64,000 nt of DNA. Source: Effrenium voratum (lineage: Eukaryota; Sar; Dinophyceae; Suessiales; Symbiodiniaceae). Location of the stretch: contig CAUJNA010003315.1 of NCBI GenBank assembly GCA_963377175.1, positions 131,636 through 195,635 on the forward strand, given 5' to 3'. Of the stretch, positions 24,273 through 36,200 are shown piece by piece. A program made the position numbers and the translations under genes. Under the pieces are notes generated by a model. That model was not told the origin of the DNA, searched no databases, and saw only the letters and a program-made list of their open reading frames with translations. Within the stretch, counting starts at the first letter, position 1. Each line of letters starts with the position of its first letter.

Positions 24273-27200
24273 CTGACAGCTGATGTGGACGCCGTGCACG
24301 TGGCTTGGTCCCAAAAAATGGGTTGAACAACCCAAGGCTGAGGGAGAAACCTGGGAAACACAACAAATAAGAAACACTGGTTGGTTGGTCGTGCTTGGTT
24401 CATTTCTTGCCTGCCTGGTTGCTTGCTTATTTGCTTGCTCGCTTGCGTGGGTGGGTTGTCTGGGCTTGATAGCAACCAATCTACGCAGGAAGTTCGCCAC
24501 CCCGCCAAAAGCAACTGGATTTCCCCTAGTTCCTCATGGTTGCTCAGCTGCTTGTACTGAAACACGACTGCAACATACTACAACCAAGGAACGACCATTT
24601 AGCAGAAGGAGTCACGTATGATCTTGAACCCAGCATGCCAAACATGGTCGTCCTAAACCTGACTGTCTTGCTAGCGAATGATGCTCTGCTTCCCCTCCTT
24701 TGCCGGGCTTAGGCCCCGCAAACAGCTAGTCGAAAGGGAGCATCAAGGAAACCCGAGGCAAAAAGTAAAACAAATCCTGCTTGGTTTGAAGGAGCCCCCC
24801 AGTGTGGTTCGCCCCTTTCAGGCGCCATGTCAGTCAGAGCATGATAACTTTCAAAGGCACAAAAGCAATCACACAGACAGCAACACTCGGGCACCACGCA
24901 AGGTCCACCTCCTACAATGCCTCACTTCCGAAGTGGACTGGCCACCAAAACAGTCCAATCCCAAAAAGTGACAAAAGCTCCATGACCTCAGGGATTGAGG
25001 CGCTTTGCAACCTGCAAGGCTTCCATTTGCTTAAGGCTTAAGCCCCCAGGAAAAATAGAAATATTTCCAGCAGTGATAGATTCCCTTTAAAACCAACAGG
25101 GGAAAATAAAAAGCACATCCTTTCAGCAAACGAACACTAACAAGGCAACAAATACACACACAAAAATCCGTTCAGCTAATCGAAGAAAACCAAAAACGGG
25201 CGGAGCAAACCCTTCGCCCGCATCGCCTCCCCGAGGTCGCCCTCCAGCTCCTTCTTTCTGGCGCCAACGTGGATGGCCACGAAGCCCTGCGCCGGCACGG
25301 TGAGCCGCGCCGCGCCGTCCGGGCCCACCTGGCGCTCGCTCGTCTATCATGCAGCTTACCCCCGTAAGAGGCTCCAGACAAGGTTGGACCACCACAATCT
25401 TATTGCACAAAATAACACAAATGACTTATTTTGAGATCCAACCTGCCCCAACTTTATTTGAGCCCCTACGATAAGGGGGGAGGACTCCAACTCCGTTGAT
25501 CTTTCCCAAAGGGAAGTGGAACCGTAACTGGAATTCATCGGGTCGAACTCCCCCTCCCCGAATTCCGTATTTCTGGGAGTGGGGATGCTTGTTTTTTGCG
25601 GCTTCGGGTGGAATTTGTGAGCCGCTGGCACGTGGATGGCTCGGCTGGAAGTGGAACCCCCCCAAAATAGAGTGTGGTCTTCCGACCTCTTGGTGTTCCG
25701 GGAAGACCAAAACATAGGCAAACCCACAAAAAGCGGGTATACCAACAATCAAAAAGGACAGACCCTTCTAGGTTGCACAAAGCTGGTGTCCCTTTCCCAG
25801 TGCTTCCAGGCAAGCCGCTATTATAGTATGGAAGCACCGGAAGTGGTTTCCGCCTACAACCACTCCAGAAAGGGGACCATCAACCAAAACCAACAATAGA
25901 ACCTGCACAAATATCGGTTCCTGGATCCGACCATGTTCCGTTTGAGCGGACCGGTTCCTGTGCAGGTTCAATGTTTGTTCTTGGGACGGTACCAACAAAA
26001 GACACCCCCATTTGGCTGTGGCTCAAAACACTAGTGCCACAATTGCACCTTGGCACATGGAACCATAGACTAAAACCTGCGCCCAAGCCATTGTGGAACC
26101 ATACCATGGTATATGGGTATGGCTCCAAAAACCGGGATTCCAAAATGGCTTGCCCTGGTAAGTGGAAACATGGACCAAAAGCTGCGGTCTGCCCTAGCCT
26201 CAGTTGCCCAAAGGACCCAGAACTAAAGGTTAACCTTTTGGCACCTCTACTAAAAATTGGAACCCAAAATGGGAAAACCAAAAGGTCAGATCCGGTCGAT
26301 TCGCTTTGGACAACTGAGTAGCCATTTAGTTTTGAGCCACACCCATTTCTTTAGACTCTCGAGCTTTTGACCCCGACCTTGACCAAAGGGCAGCCCACGG
26401 CGTCGGACTGCGCGATGTCGCAGTAGTCACCTGCCAGCCCCAAACAATTGGGCCGGTCTTTTGAAGGCACTCTGTTTGGGTTGGTTTGAAGGGAAATCAA
26501 AAGGAAAACCAAAGCCCACCTTCAAAACCCCCCTGCCCAATTGGCCATGTTGGTGCCGCAGGAGTGTGGCTCCAGGGAGATGTCGCGCTCTGCTCACCCC
26601 AACAAAGGTCTCCCCAAAAAGGGGTTGTTGTTCCGATGGTAGGATTCAATTCCTCCCTCGCAACCAAAACGGCCTGGAAGCTGATACTTGCATCCAGCAA
26701 ACGCCGATTGCCAAAAAGGCCTTCGGCTAAATACGAGGTGATTAGCTGTCGGGCTGCAACGCAAAATCGGCTACTGGTCAGCTGACTTCAGTCAAACACA
26801 TCTGGCCCCTTCGCTTCCCAACTCTAGTATGAAACCTCACAGGTGTTGTGCAGCCCGTGCTGGGAGCGACTGAGCGAAAGGCCATGCTGGCAAAACAACC
26901 CGGTTGTCCTCTTTGGGTACTGCCCCCCCCGTTCCAGATGAACAGCACGAATGAAGCAAAATGGGTGAACCAGGCAAAGTGAAGGAAGGAAGGTAGGCTC
27001 CCATGAGTGCCTTTGCAAGCCCAACAAACCTCAGTTGTCTACAACCCTCCCGAGACCTCCTTACAGAGATTGTCTTTCGGGACCCTGTCAGGATAGTGGA
27101 TGGGACCCGCACCCTGCCATGGCAAGGACCCAATTCGGATGACAAGACTTAGGTAAACCATGGTGGTGAAATATGACGTCCTATTATGGCCGGAACCCCA

Positions 27201-30200
27201 GGCCCAAAAGAATAGTGGTCCTGCAAAGGTCTTAGGTTCCCCGGAAAGGTTCTCTAGACTACATTTACGACCCCAAATCATCACCCCTACAGAACCAATT
27301 AGATAAATATAGGCCTGTTCCAAAAGAGAAAGCCCGAAAGTGGCTTCGGTCTTCCCTTTGTCGCCCCACCCCCCTGAATGCAATACAGTTTGACATGCAA
27401 GTATGCCACATCTATACAAACATACCGTGTGGTTGTACGGTTGCACCACAAACATTTCATGATACGCATGTCTAAATTGAAATGCGTCTCATTTTCTGCG
27501 CGGGTAGCATATGTGTTCAAACCTTCTTCAATGATAGTCGCCAGGCACACACACACACACACATTGTATCTCAAAGGTTTCTCCGGCTCTGGGGGTACCG
27601 GCCGGCTGGCAAAGGCAGCGTCAGAGTCGCTTCCCACTCATCCTCGTCCTGCATCCAACAAGATTTCAAGTACCTCGGGGCATGGGGTGCATAACGATTG
27701 TATCACTAATCTGCCCAGGGGTTTGGATGCTGTTCGTGCGGATCCACCCTACTAAGGCACGAATTGAATACAACAAAACAGCACCGAAGGAAACCACAGA
27801 AACCATCCCAACCTTTCCTAGACTATGCGGAGGTTTGGCAATTACATAAACAACTCTATATTTATGCAGTCATAGATGCAAACATACAAATATGCACATG
27901 CATATGTACACATATTTATATATATATATATATACACATATGAATATACAACTGTTGTAAGTAGATACATACATATGCTGGTATATGCATGTATACGTGT
28001 GCCTCCGCAAGGTGGGGAGTGAGAACCCTCTTCAGCATGGCGACCAGTCTCGGGGCTTAGCTTGGCCGCCTGCCAGCCTGAGGCAAACCAGGGGACACTG
28101 GATGGACGAAATCTACTTCGCACCAGTTCCGCTTCGCACCAGTTGGTAGGTGTTTTTTCCCAGTCATATGGATTCATTCATTCCAACCGGTGCAGGGTTC
28201 TGTCCACAGTATTCGGGGAGTAAAGGAGTAAAGTAGTGGGCCCACAAATGGGCTAGCCTGAAAAATTTGATCTGCATACGGGCCCCAAGGGTTGGGAACG
28301 TGGGCCTGGAGCGCAAGTGAATTGGGATGGTCCGGGTTTGGCGCACCTCGACAAGACCTTTAGATTTTTTGGAGCAGTGGGACCCAGCGCGACCGATCTA
28401 CGAGCTCGAAGATTCTTCGCGCAGCACCCTGAGGGCGTCAGGGATTGCATCTTTGGATTTGGAGCCTGACCTCACGGCACATCATAGCTCGGCCTCCGGG
28501 CTCAAAGGGCTCCAATGGCTCGAAAAGTGGAATTGCTCACCACTTTGTTTCAGGGAGTTGTTTCTTAGATTTTACTTGTTTAAGTCGAGCAGCGACTGTG
28601 GGCGTCATTGGGCTGTTTGGCTCTAAATGAGGAAGCGCTCAAAAAAGGATAGTTTCCTTTCTACTCTCTGTCAAACACTTATGGGACGTGGACAGGGGTT
28701 CCCGAAACAAAGCATAGAAACTGAGGAATGAAGAAAACAAAATGCACTTTAACATTGCACCTCCCCCCAAAGAGTAAACAATAATAAATGCCACTGGATG
28801 AAAATGAGCTTTCCTTTGTGGATGATGTCTTTTCTTGGGTTTAAATAAGAAGTGTGGAACAATGAACAACTATGCATTTTCCTTTTTTGGCTTTTCCTTA
28901 AAGAAATGGTCCTCCCACGCACGAAAATGGGACCTGACTGCGGGTCTTCGAGCACAACGCTCCTCTTCAAGGGGACCTTCTGGTGGGTTCCGTGTTGGTG
29001 GACAGAAGGGGAAAAGTATAGGCTGTTCCGCACCCAGTTTTTGTTTTTGTTGCGCCGGACGGACTGAACCCGTCCTGGCGATTGAAGGCAATGCAGGCCA
29101 CATCACCTCCGCAGACGGAAGGCTCCAAGGATACGGGATGATACCATGGCTGGACGAAATCCACTTTGCACCACCTAAGAAACCCTGGAATGTTGATTCC
29201 CCTGTAAATACGAACGAACAATGGTGTCTCATGGTTGCTTAGGTGGTTGCTTAGGAATGATGACTCAACTGCAAAAAACAACAACAACAACCAACAATGG
29301 CCTCAACCGTGCGTTCAAAGTGGTGCAGGATTTCGTCCACCCACAGTATGGGTGTGCGTGTGTATGTGTGTCATGTCAAACAAGGACTCCCAAATGCGTT
29401 TTGAGGGCTTCTCCATCCTTGACACCGCAAGTTGATTTGCCTCAACATGGGGGACCAAAGAAATTGGGTGGTTTCTCTTTGATTTCCCTGGGACATAAGC
29501 AGAGCTACATGGAATTCGTTCCTCGGTTTGCTTGGAATCCAGAGCTTCCGACAGTCCAAGGCATCATGAAGATCACCAAGGAAACATAGAAACGGTCCAT
29601 ACTAGGCCGGATGTGAAAACCGAGATAAATCCGGGACCACAAATCAATTTCTTCCATTTATCTAGTCTTCCCCATAAGGAAAATGGAAACAGAAATAGAA
29701 TTCCAGGGATCCCTCTCCTCAACATGCCGCAATTGTTCGGCCCCCCTGCTTTGACACATACTCAAATACCAGGCCAAAGAGTTCCTTTTGTTTACTGGGC
29801 GAGGCCTCCCATGAAATGAAATCACAAAAGCCATGGCAGCGCATTTACCATCGTGGTCTCCCAACTTCCATTTACAGCCGCCACGAACATGTGAGTGACA
29901 TGTACTTAGCAGGCATGAGTCATGAGTCGTGACTGTTCGCCCTTGAATCTAACATGGGATTTAAAGAAGCACCTGAAGCAAATGCAATTTCTGCCAGCCA
30001 CACAGGGATTTGGCTATTGTGAATTGGACGTCCTCCAACTTTTTTTAGAGGACCCTGCCTGCCGATACCCCAATCCCAATCCGGGCTCCGATCTCTAATG
30101 GGCCAGGAAGACTCAACCGTTTGCTTTGCGCGGAAACCAAAACCCGAGCTTGGGAAAGTGGCCATGGGAACAAGGCACCGTTTTTGTAGTTCAATTGAAA

Positions 30201-33200
30201 TGGAAACGAAATCCCTCCACGAAAAGACCCAACACCACCACTAAGTACCACACAACTACAGGGTTTAGTGTTGTGGTTTAAGTCTATCTTGGGATCAAGA
30301 AACGAGATCTTGATGGACACCCTTGCAATGCCAAAGTAACCTTCCCCTTTACTACATCCTCAACTTCAAAGGAGATTGGTACCCCAGCCCGGTGGTTTGG
30401 CGGGGCCCTAGGACCAGGGTTCAACTCCAAATCCAAACCAATCCAAACCAACCGCCTCGGCAGAAGGAGATGGTGTCTTCCCCCAGCGCTGTGAAGTGAG
30501 ACACCGGCAGGTCCCCCGCGGACCGGCGCCATGCCACCATGTTGGCGATGCCCACCCACCTCAAGAGAAACAGCAAAATGGGAACACTCACTCACTCACT
30601 CCCTCCCTCCCCTCACTCCCTCCCTCACTCCCTCCCTCCCTCCCTCACTCACTCACTCAAAATAGAATTTGGACCCCCAGAATAGCTGGCCCGTTGAAGC
30701 AGCCTGAAAAAGGACACTGGCTTCCTTGCTCCGTTATTTGCAACACGCGCAAGGCATCCACCATACCTCTGTCATCCGTGTGCAGATAATCTTCCCGTGG
30801 CTCGGAGCAGTGCTCCTCTTTATTCTCTGCTTCTCCACCAGTGCCGCCATATTCGATCGAGTGGAAACAAACTTTTCATATGATCACATTTTTGCGTTAT
30901 GCCAATCCAATCGTGATCACCCTCCGACTAACATATTCCCAGGCAAGGAATTCTCATCAAAGGATAGCGCCTTCTACTTTAGTGAGCGAGGTCATAAAAC
31001 ATTGTAACAAAGAAGCAAAAAAGGACCCCGCTGCACGTCTGGGCCTGGTAGCCTTCCATAGTTGACTGTCCATCCATCGACAGCATCTAACAGTGCATGA
31101 CGGATGGTCGGCCAATTCTTGTGGAACATGAACATCCAAAATGAGGCCCACTTGCCCAAGCGCTGGGCTGTGTTGGGAACCAAACCGAGTCAAGCTTGCA
31201 AACTGTTTAATGTTTCGTACTTGGAGACTCAAAAAACATGTAAATTGGCCGTGCCCGTGTTTTTTGGAAGTATGGGGGTTTTGGAGGTTTTTGGGTCTCC
31301 TGGTACCTGTTGGTTTTGCCGATGTTCCCGAAGGTAAAAAAAAAGTAAATCCCTAAATTCTGCTGAGGTCGAGCTAAAGAGGCAAGGGCTTGCAAACTCT
31401 TCAGAGCTCAAGTGGCATTGGGAAAAGTGTGTTCCAACATAATTGAATGGTGTCTTAAAGGGAGGCCGCCCACAAAACAAACTTCCGAACTCCCCGGAAA
31501 CTGTTCGCATTGAGCGACCCAGTGCTATGGACCAAATCTTGCACCCCAACCGCCGTTCAGAAACCCTGGGTTCCGATGATTCCCGCCGAAATACAAACCA
31601 ATTACGAAATCCAATTCCCCACCACCGTTCAGAAACCCTGGGTTCTGATGATTCCCCTCTAAATGCCAACCAATCATCTGGTCTCATCAAAATGCGCACG
31701 CATTTTAAAACTCATCCGCTTTGGCCGGCCTTTCTCCGATCAATCATGGGTAATGGCTTCAAAGTAGGCAACCGGATCTCACAACCATCCGCAACACTGT
31801 GGATGGACGAAATCCACTTCGCACCACCTAAGGAACCCTGAATTCTGATTCCCCAACGTAAATACCCACGAATAGTTGTTCATGGTTTCAAAGCGGTGCG
31901 AAATGGATTCTGTCCATCCGCAGTCTCACCGAACATCTCTGCCCCGCCTGTGCTCGCAGACCCAAGGCTGGAATTCTCCACAGCTCAGCTCCCCGTCCGA
32001 GTGTACCGGCGTGCTGGGGGGACCTGGGTGAGCAGGTTTCCACTACAAACCACTACCCCCAGGTTGATGGGAGTTGAAAGGGAGGGGTGTTTTTTGCGAC
32101 CTTGTCTGGGCGCTAAATTTGAAACCGCCAGCAAAAGGTGCTACATGAAGGTTATTTTTTTGGGCAGTGGCTTGGGGTTCGTGGCAACCATCTTAAATGG
32201 ATGCAAAGGGCAAGGCGAGGGCAACTAACATAGGGCATGCCACTGACTGGCTTCCGTGTATGTCCCTTTAAACACCCAAAGGAACTCATTTTAACATTTG
32301 ACGGAAATGTTCAAGAAACAAAAAGTTTGCCACAACATCCGACGCGCTTCCCATTCGGATCGATCTGAAGCGTAACTACACCCGGGACGCAAGTCCCCAG
32401 CCACTGAAACGCGCAACGTCGGGGCCATGAAACAAAAACTTGGATCCAAACCTGCAAGCCACCCTTGCTAAAAAGGGGAGGCTCGAGCATGAGAAGGCTG
32501 GCAACACATCAACATATATATATATATAACGTATATATAGTATGTACTGTATATATATATACATGCATATATATATATATATATCTAAATGCTGCAAGGG
32601 GCAAAGGAAACCCTCTAGTTCTCTGTAACTACAATTCTAGCTGTACCTTCCGCATTCTCTTCAGTTCAATAAATGGGCCAAGCTTTGGGAAAATGGTGCC
32701 CACGTTTGGTGGTTTTACCGGGAAACCACAAAACATGGAACCTTTCTTGTGGGGGTCCCCTAAAAACAAACAAGCCACCGGAAAAATCCATACGCCAAGA
32801 ACCCGCCTTGGTCAAACTCCCGGAAGTGGAAGGAGCTCATGACCTGCGCCAATCGAAACGCCGCACCCGGCCCGGCGCCAATCGGGTAGTCACGTGTCGT
32901 CAATAAACGGAGCGGGAAAAGCAAGATTTGTACATCAACCTGGTGGTTTCCGTGATGAACAACCTAATTTCCAAACACACACAATCGCAGCAATGGACAT
33001 GGCATGGAATCATAACTGTAACTTGCATCTCGCTACCTTCAAATCTGACCCGATTTCAGTGTTCCTTTCAGTCCAAGGTGAAGCAGGGCACGAACTACGA
33101 ACAAAACGCACACCCATATGTTCTGGGCCACGCAAACTACGCATGGCACATAATTATAGACAACATACCATTTCCTTGTAAGGAATGGGCTCTATGATGC

Positions 33201-36200
33201 CTTTCCCCATGCGGGCATCTGCCAGAATAGGGGAGCCCCAATTCATGGTGGTTGTTCTCTTGGTTTCCCTTTCACTTACTTCTTGGGTAGATTGGCCAAC
33301 AAAAGCTCAAACTGTCTGTTACCACTAAAATTCTGTCCAACCCCAAAAAGTAACTAAAACTCGGAACCGGGCAACCAACTGTTCATTCACACAAAAAGGG
33401 GGATCAAAACAAGGAAAGCCGCAATTGTCATGGTGGTCCTTCTTTTGGTTTCCATTTCCCCCCCTCCAAAACCGGGCAACGCTTCTTTCTCAAAGGGCCT
33501 TCATGGCGGTTCTCATTTTGGTTTCCATCCCTCGAAAGCCGGGCCCACTTTAAACTTTCCGCCGCGCCTGAGGGTAGCCGTAGGGATGCGCCAGCATGAA
33601 GGCCGTGGCCAATAGGTAGAGCTTCCCTGACTTGTAGGTCAGCTTCGCAGCGTTCACGTCCTGCGCCAACGACGTGAACGCCGGGCCGCTCTTCTGTGCG
33701 CTCCCCGATTAACTGGCTGGTCTCACCCCAAAAGGCGAAAAACCTCCAAAAAGCTTTCGAAGCAAAGGATCGGAGCCCTTTTGTTTGCTTGCGCATCACT
33801 GGAAGCCCATGAAAGAGTTGTCAAAAAGATAGCTTGTACTAATCGCGGAGATATTGGGATCCAGGTGCCTGGCTCCTTGAGTTTGCACTAGAGCGATTCA
33901 CAAAGATGAGGGACCACAGCAATGCGGTACTCAGCATCATGGCGGAGAAGCGAGGAGGTCAACAGAGCAGAGACCGGGACAACTTGAGGATGAGAATGAT
34001 AGTAGATGGGGTCAAGAAAGGCATGTGACACCCTCAATCTCACTTGCCCGAGCGACATGCAAAGACAAGTTGTCAACCTTGTGGAACACTGACTAAAACT
34101 AGACCAAGACTGGAAAAGAAAACATAAAACAATTAACTTCGGATGTCCCCTACTAATCATTTCTCCATTTAACGAAGATCCACCCCAATTTGTCCGATGA
34201 AAACCCGACGTAACCCGACGTCGGATGCAAGACCTGCTGTGGCTTCGGTTTCGACTTTCGAAAGGGGGCCTTCGAGCGCTGGGTGTCGTGATTGTCGATG
34301 AAGACTATGCCTGGGGTGAACGAGGCTTGGCACACCTTGCTTCAATGATAAAAAGATACCAAAGGTAAACTAGGAAAACAAAAAGCCACATCGGCCAAAC
34401 GGTTAAAAATGCGTGCGGCTGCGCACACTTCAAAAGAAACATGTTTAAAATGCCTGCCCGTGGAAAAGTTCGTCCGGGCAGCAGCCTCTTTGTGGGCCTT
34501 TGATCATCTGTCACTACTGTGTCACTCCAATGGCAATGCACTTGGCACAAGCAGTGGCGCCAACTTCCCACAACCATGTGCAAAACAAGCACAATCTTCG
34601 CCAACCTGAAGTAAGGGCCCCCCAAGAAAATGAAAGTGGGCCAAACACCTACTTGGGTGCGTCTTTCTTAGGGACCCCCCAACAACAAAAAACCTGTGTG
34701 TGGTTTCCCGTTCAAGCAACCCCAAAAAAGGCGAACCTCCAAAACAGGACAGACCCGGGGAAAAAATAAAAAGAACCCCAAAAAAACGTCCCGGGCTTCT
34801 AAGAAGGCTTGTTGGTCCAGATCCGTCGGCCAAAGCGCTTTGGGTGCCCGCCAGCAGCTCCGAGCTTTTGGTCCCAAATGATTCCAGGCTGAACATGCGC
34901 CCCGTCTCCGCGATGAGCGGGTCCAGCCTGACGTGAGATTGGGCGTGGCGCAAGGGCTCATTCGGACTGCCTCGGCTTTTAGCTTTCCGGTCGGTTTGCT
35001 TTTGCGGCAAAGGCGAAGAAGCAACATGGGGACCGAGCCACAAACAAGCACACCAGGTTGGCCTCTGGGCTTCTTGGGAACTTGTTGCATGCTTTGCGTT
35101 TGGGGTTCTCAAACAAGAACCGATGGAAGAAGGCTCCTGAGGGAACTGCCCCACCCATTTGCCATGGGGGTCCCGTGGACTTTTTTTGGCCTCGACTCAG
35201 CAACTAGGGTTCCAAGCCCCAAACCGCCGATCCAACGCACGAAGTGGTCACCCAAACGGGCAAGCAAATGTTTGGCAACAGACGATCCACCGATTTTCTC
35301 AGCATGCAGCTGGGCAGCCTTCCAATGTGGCAATCATCACCTCCACAAATAATTCCCCCTTGCAGCAACAACAGTAACATGTGCTTGGAATGGGCTTTGG
35401 TGTCGGCCAAGACCCGACCTTTCGGGCCGAGAAGGGCATGCTAATTGCACTTGAGCAGCTGGGAGTAGTAGTTGAACTCCGTGACAGCCGCCACGTCCAC
35501 ATACCTGAACCACTCAGCTGAACGGGCGGCCACGAAGAACGAGCCACCTGTCTGTCATGTACAGCTTGTCCATACATGGAATCTCCAGCATCACCCTCCA
35601 TCCCCAAGTCCATTGGTCAACATCAGTTTTCTCCCTAACCAAAACCAATATAAACAGTTGCTTTTGCGAACCTGAACACGAACGCTACCTTGAACAGAGA
35701 TCCGACGGGTGGGGTCCCCGGAGTCCTCTGTCGGCAAAGCCTGTGCCAAGCTGCAAATCCTCTTTGACCACGTCTTCAGTGGTAGCTTTAGACACCTCGA
35801 CGTACTTGAAGAGCTTCTCCGACCCTGGGGTGCCGGTCAGTATCAGGCGTGACGCCTTTGGAGGTATGGAGGTCGGTATTACCGACCAGAAGCAAACCGG
35901 CATGCAAGGCGGCACAGGCTTAGATTGGTGGGATCACATTTGTTTGTTGCTTGAAGTGGTGACAAGCCGTCAAAAATCCGGGCAAATGGGTTGTTAGGGC
36001 CCCAAAGATGGGTGGGGTTCAGAAACTAGCAACAAGGGTGTTGGACGTGATGACAGCAACACACGCCCAAACAAACTCTGCACTTCCATGCGCTTGCGGG
36101 GTGGGGATGGTGATCAGTTTTCACTTCTGAACAAGCTTCCGGACACAGGCAAGCACAGACTGGAACCAAAACACTCAATAGGCCATGAAGCTTGGTGGCT

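Noticed and set aside
25176..25328. Amylase stop at 25,176 without a further exon
   Set aside because: Possible, but a GT donor at 25,211 and an acceptor at 24,272 match in phase and give a natural C-terminus, so the spliced form is preferred.
35685..35915. ORF with a helicase-like RLILTGTP motif
   Set aside because: The motif lies just upstream of the 19-nt amylase exon and partly in intron; no other helicase motif is near.
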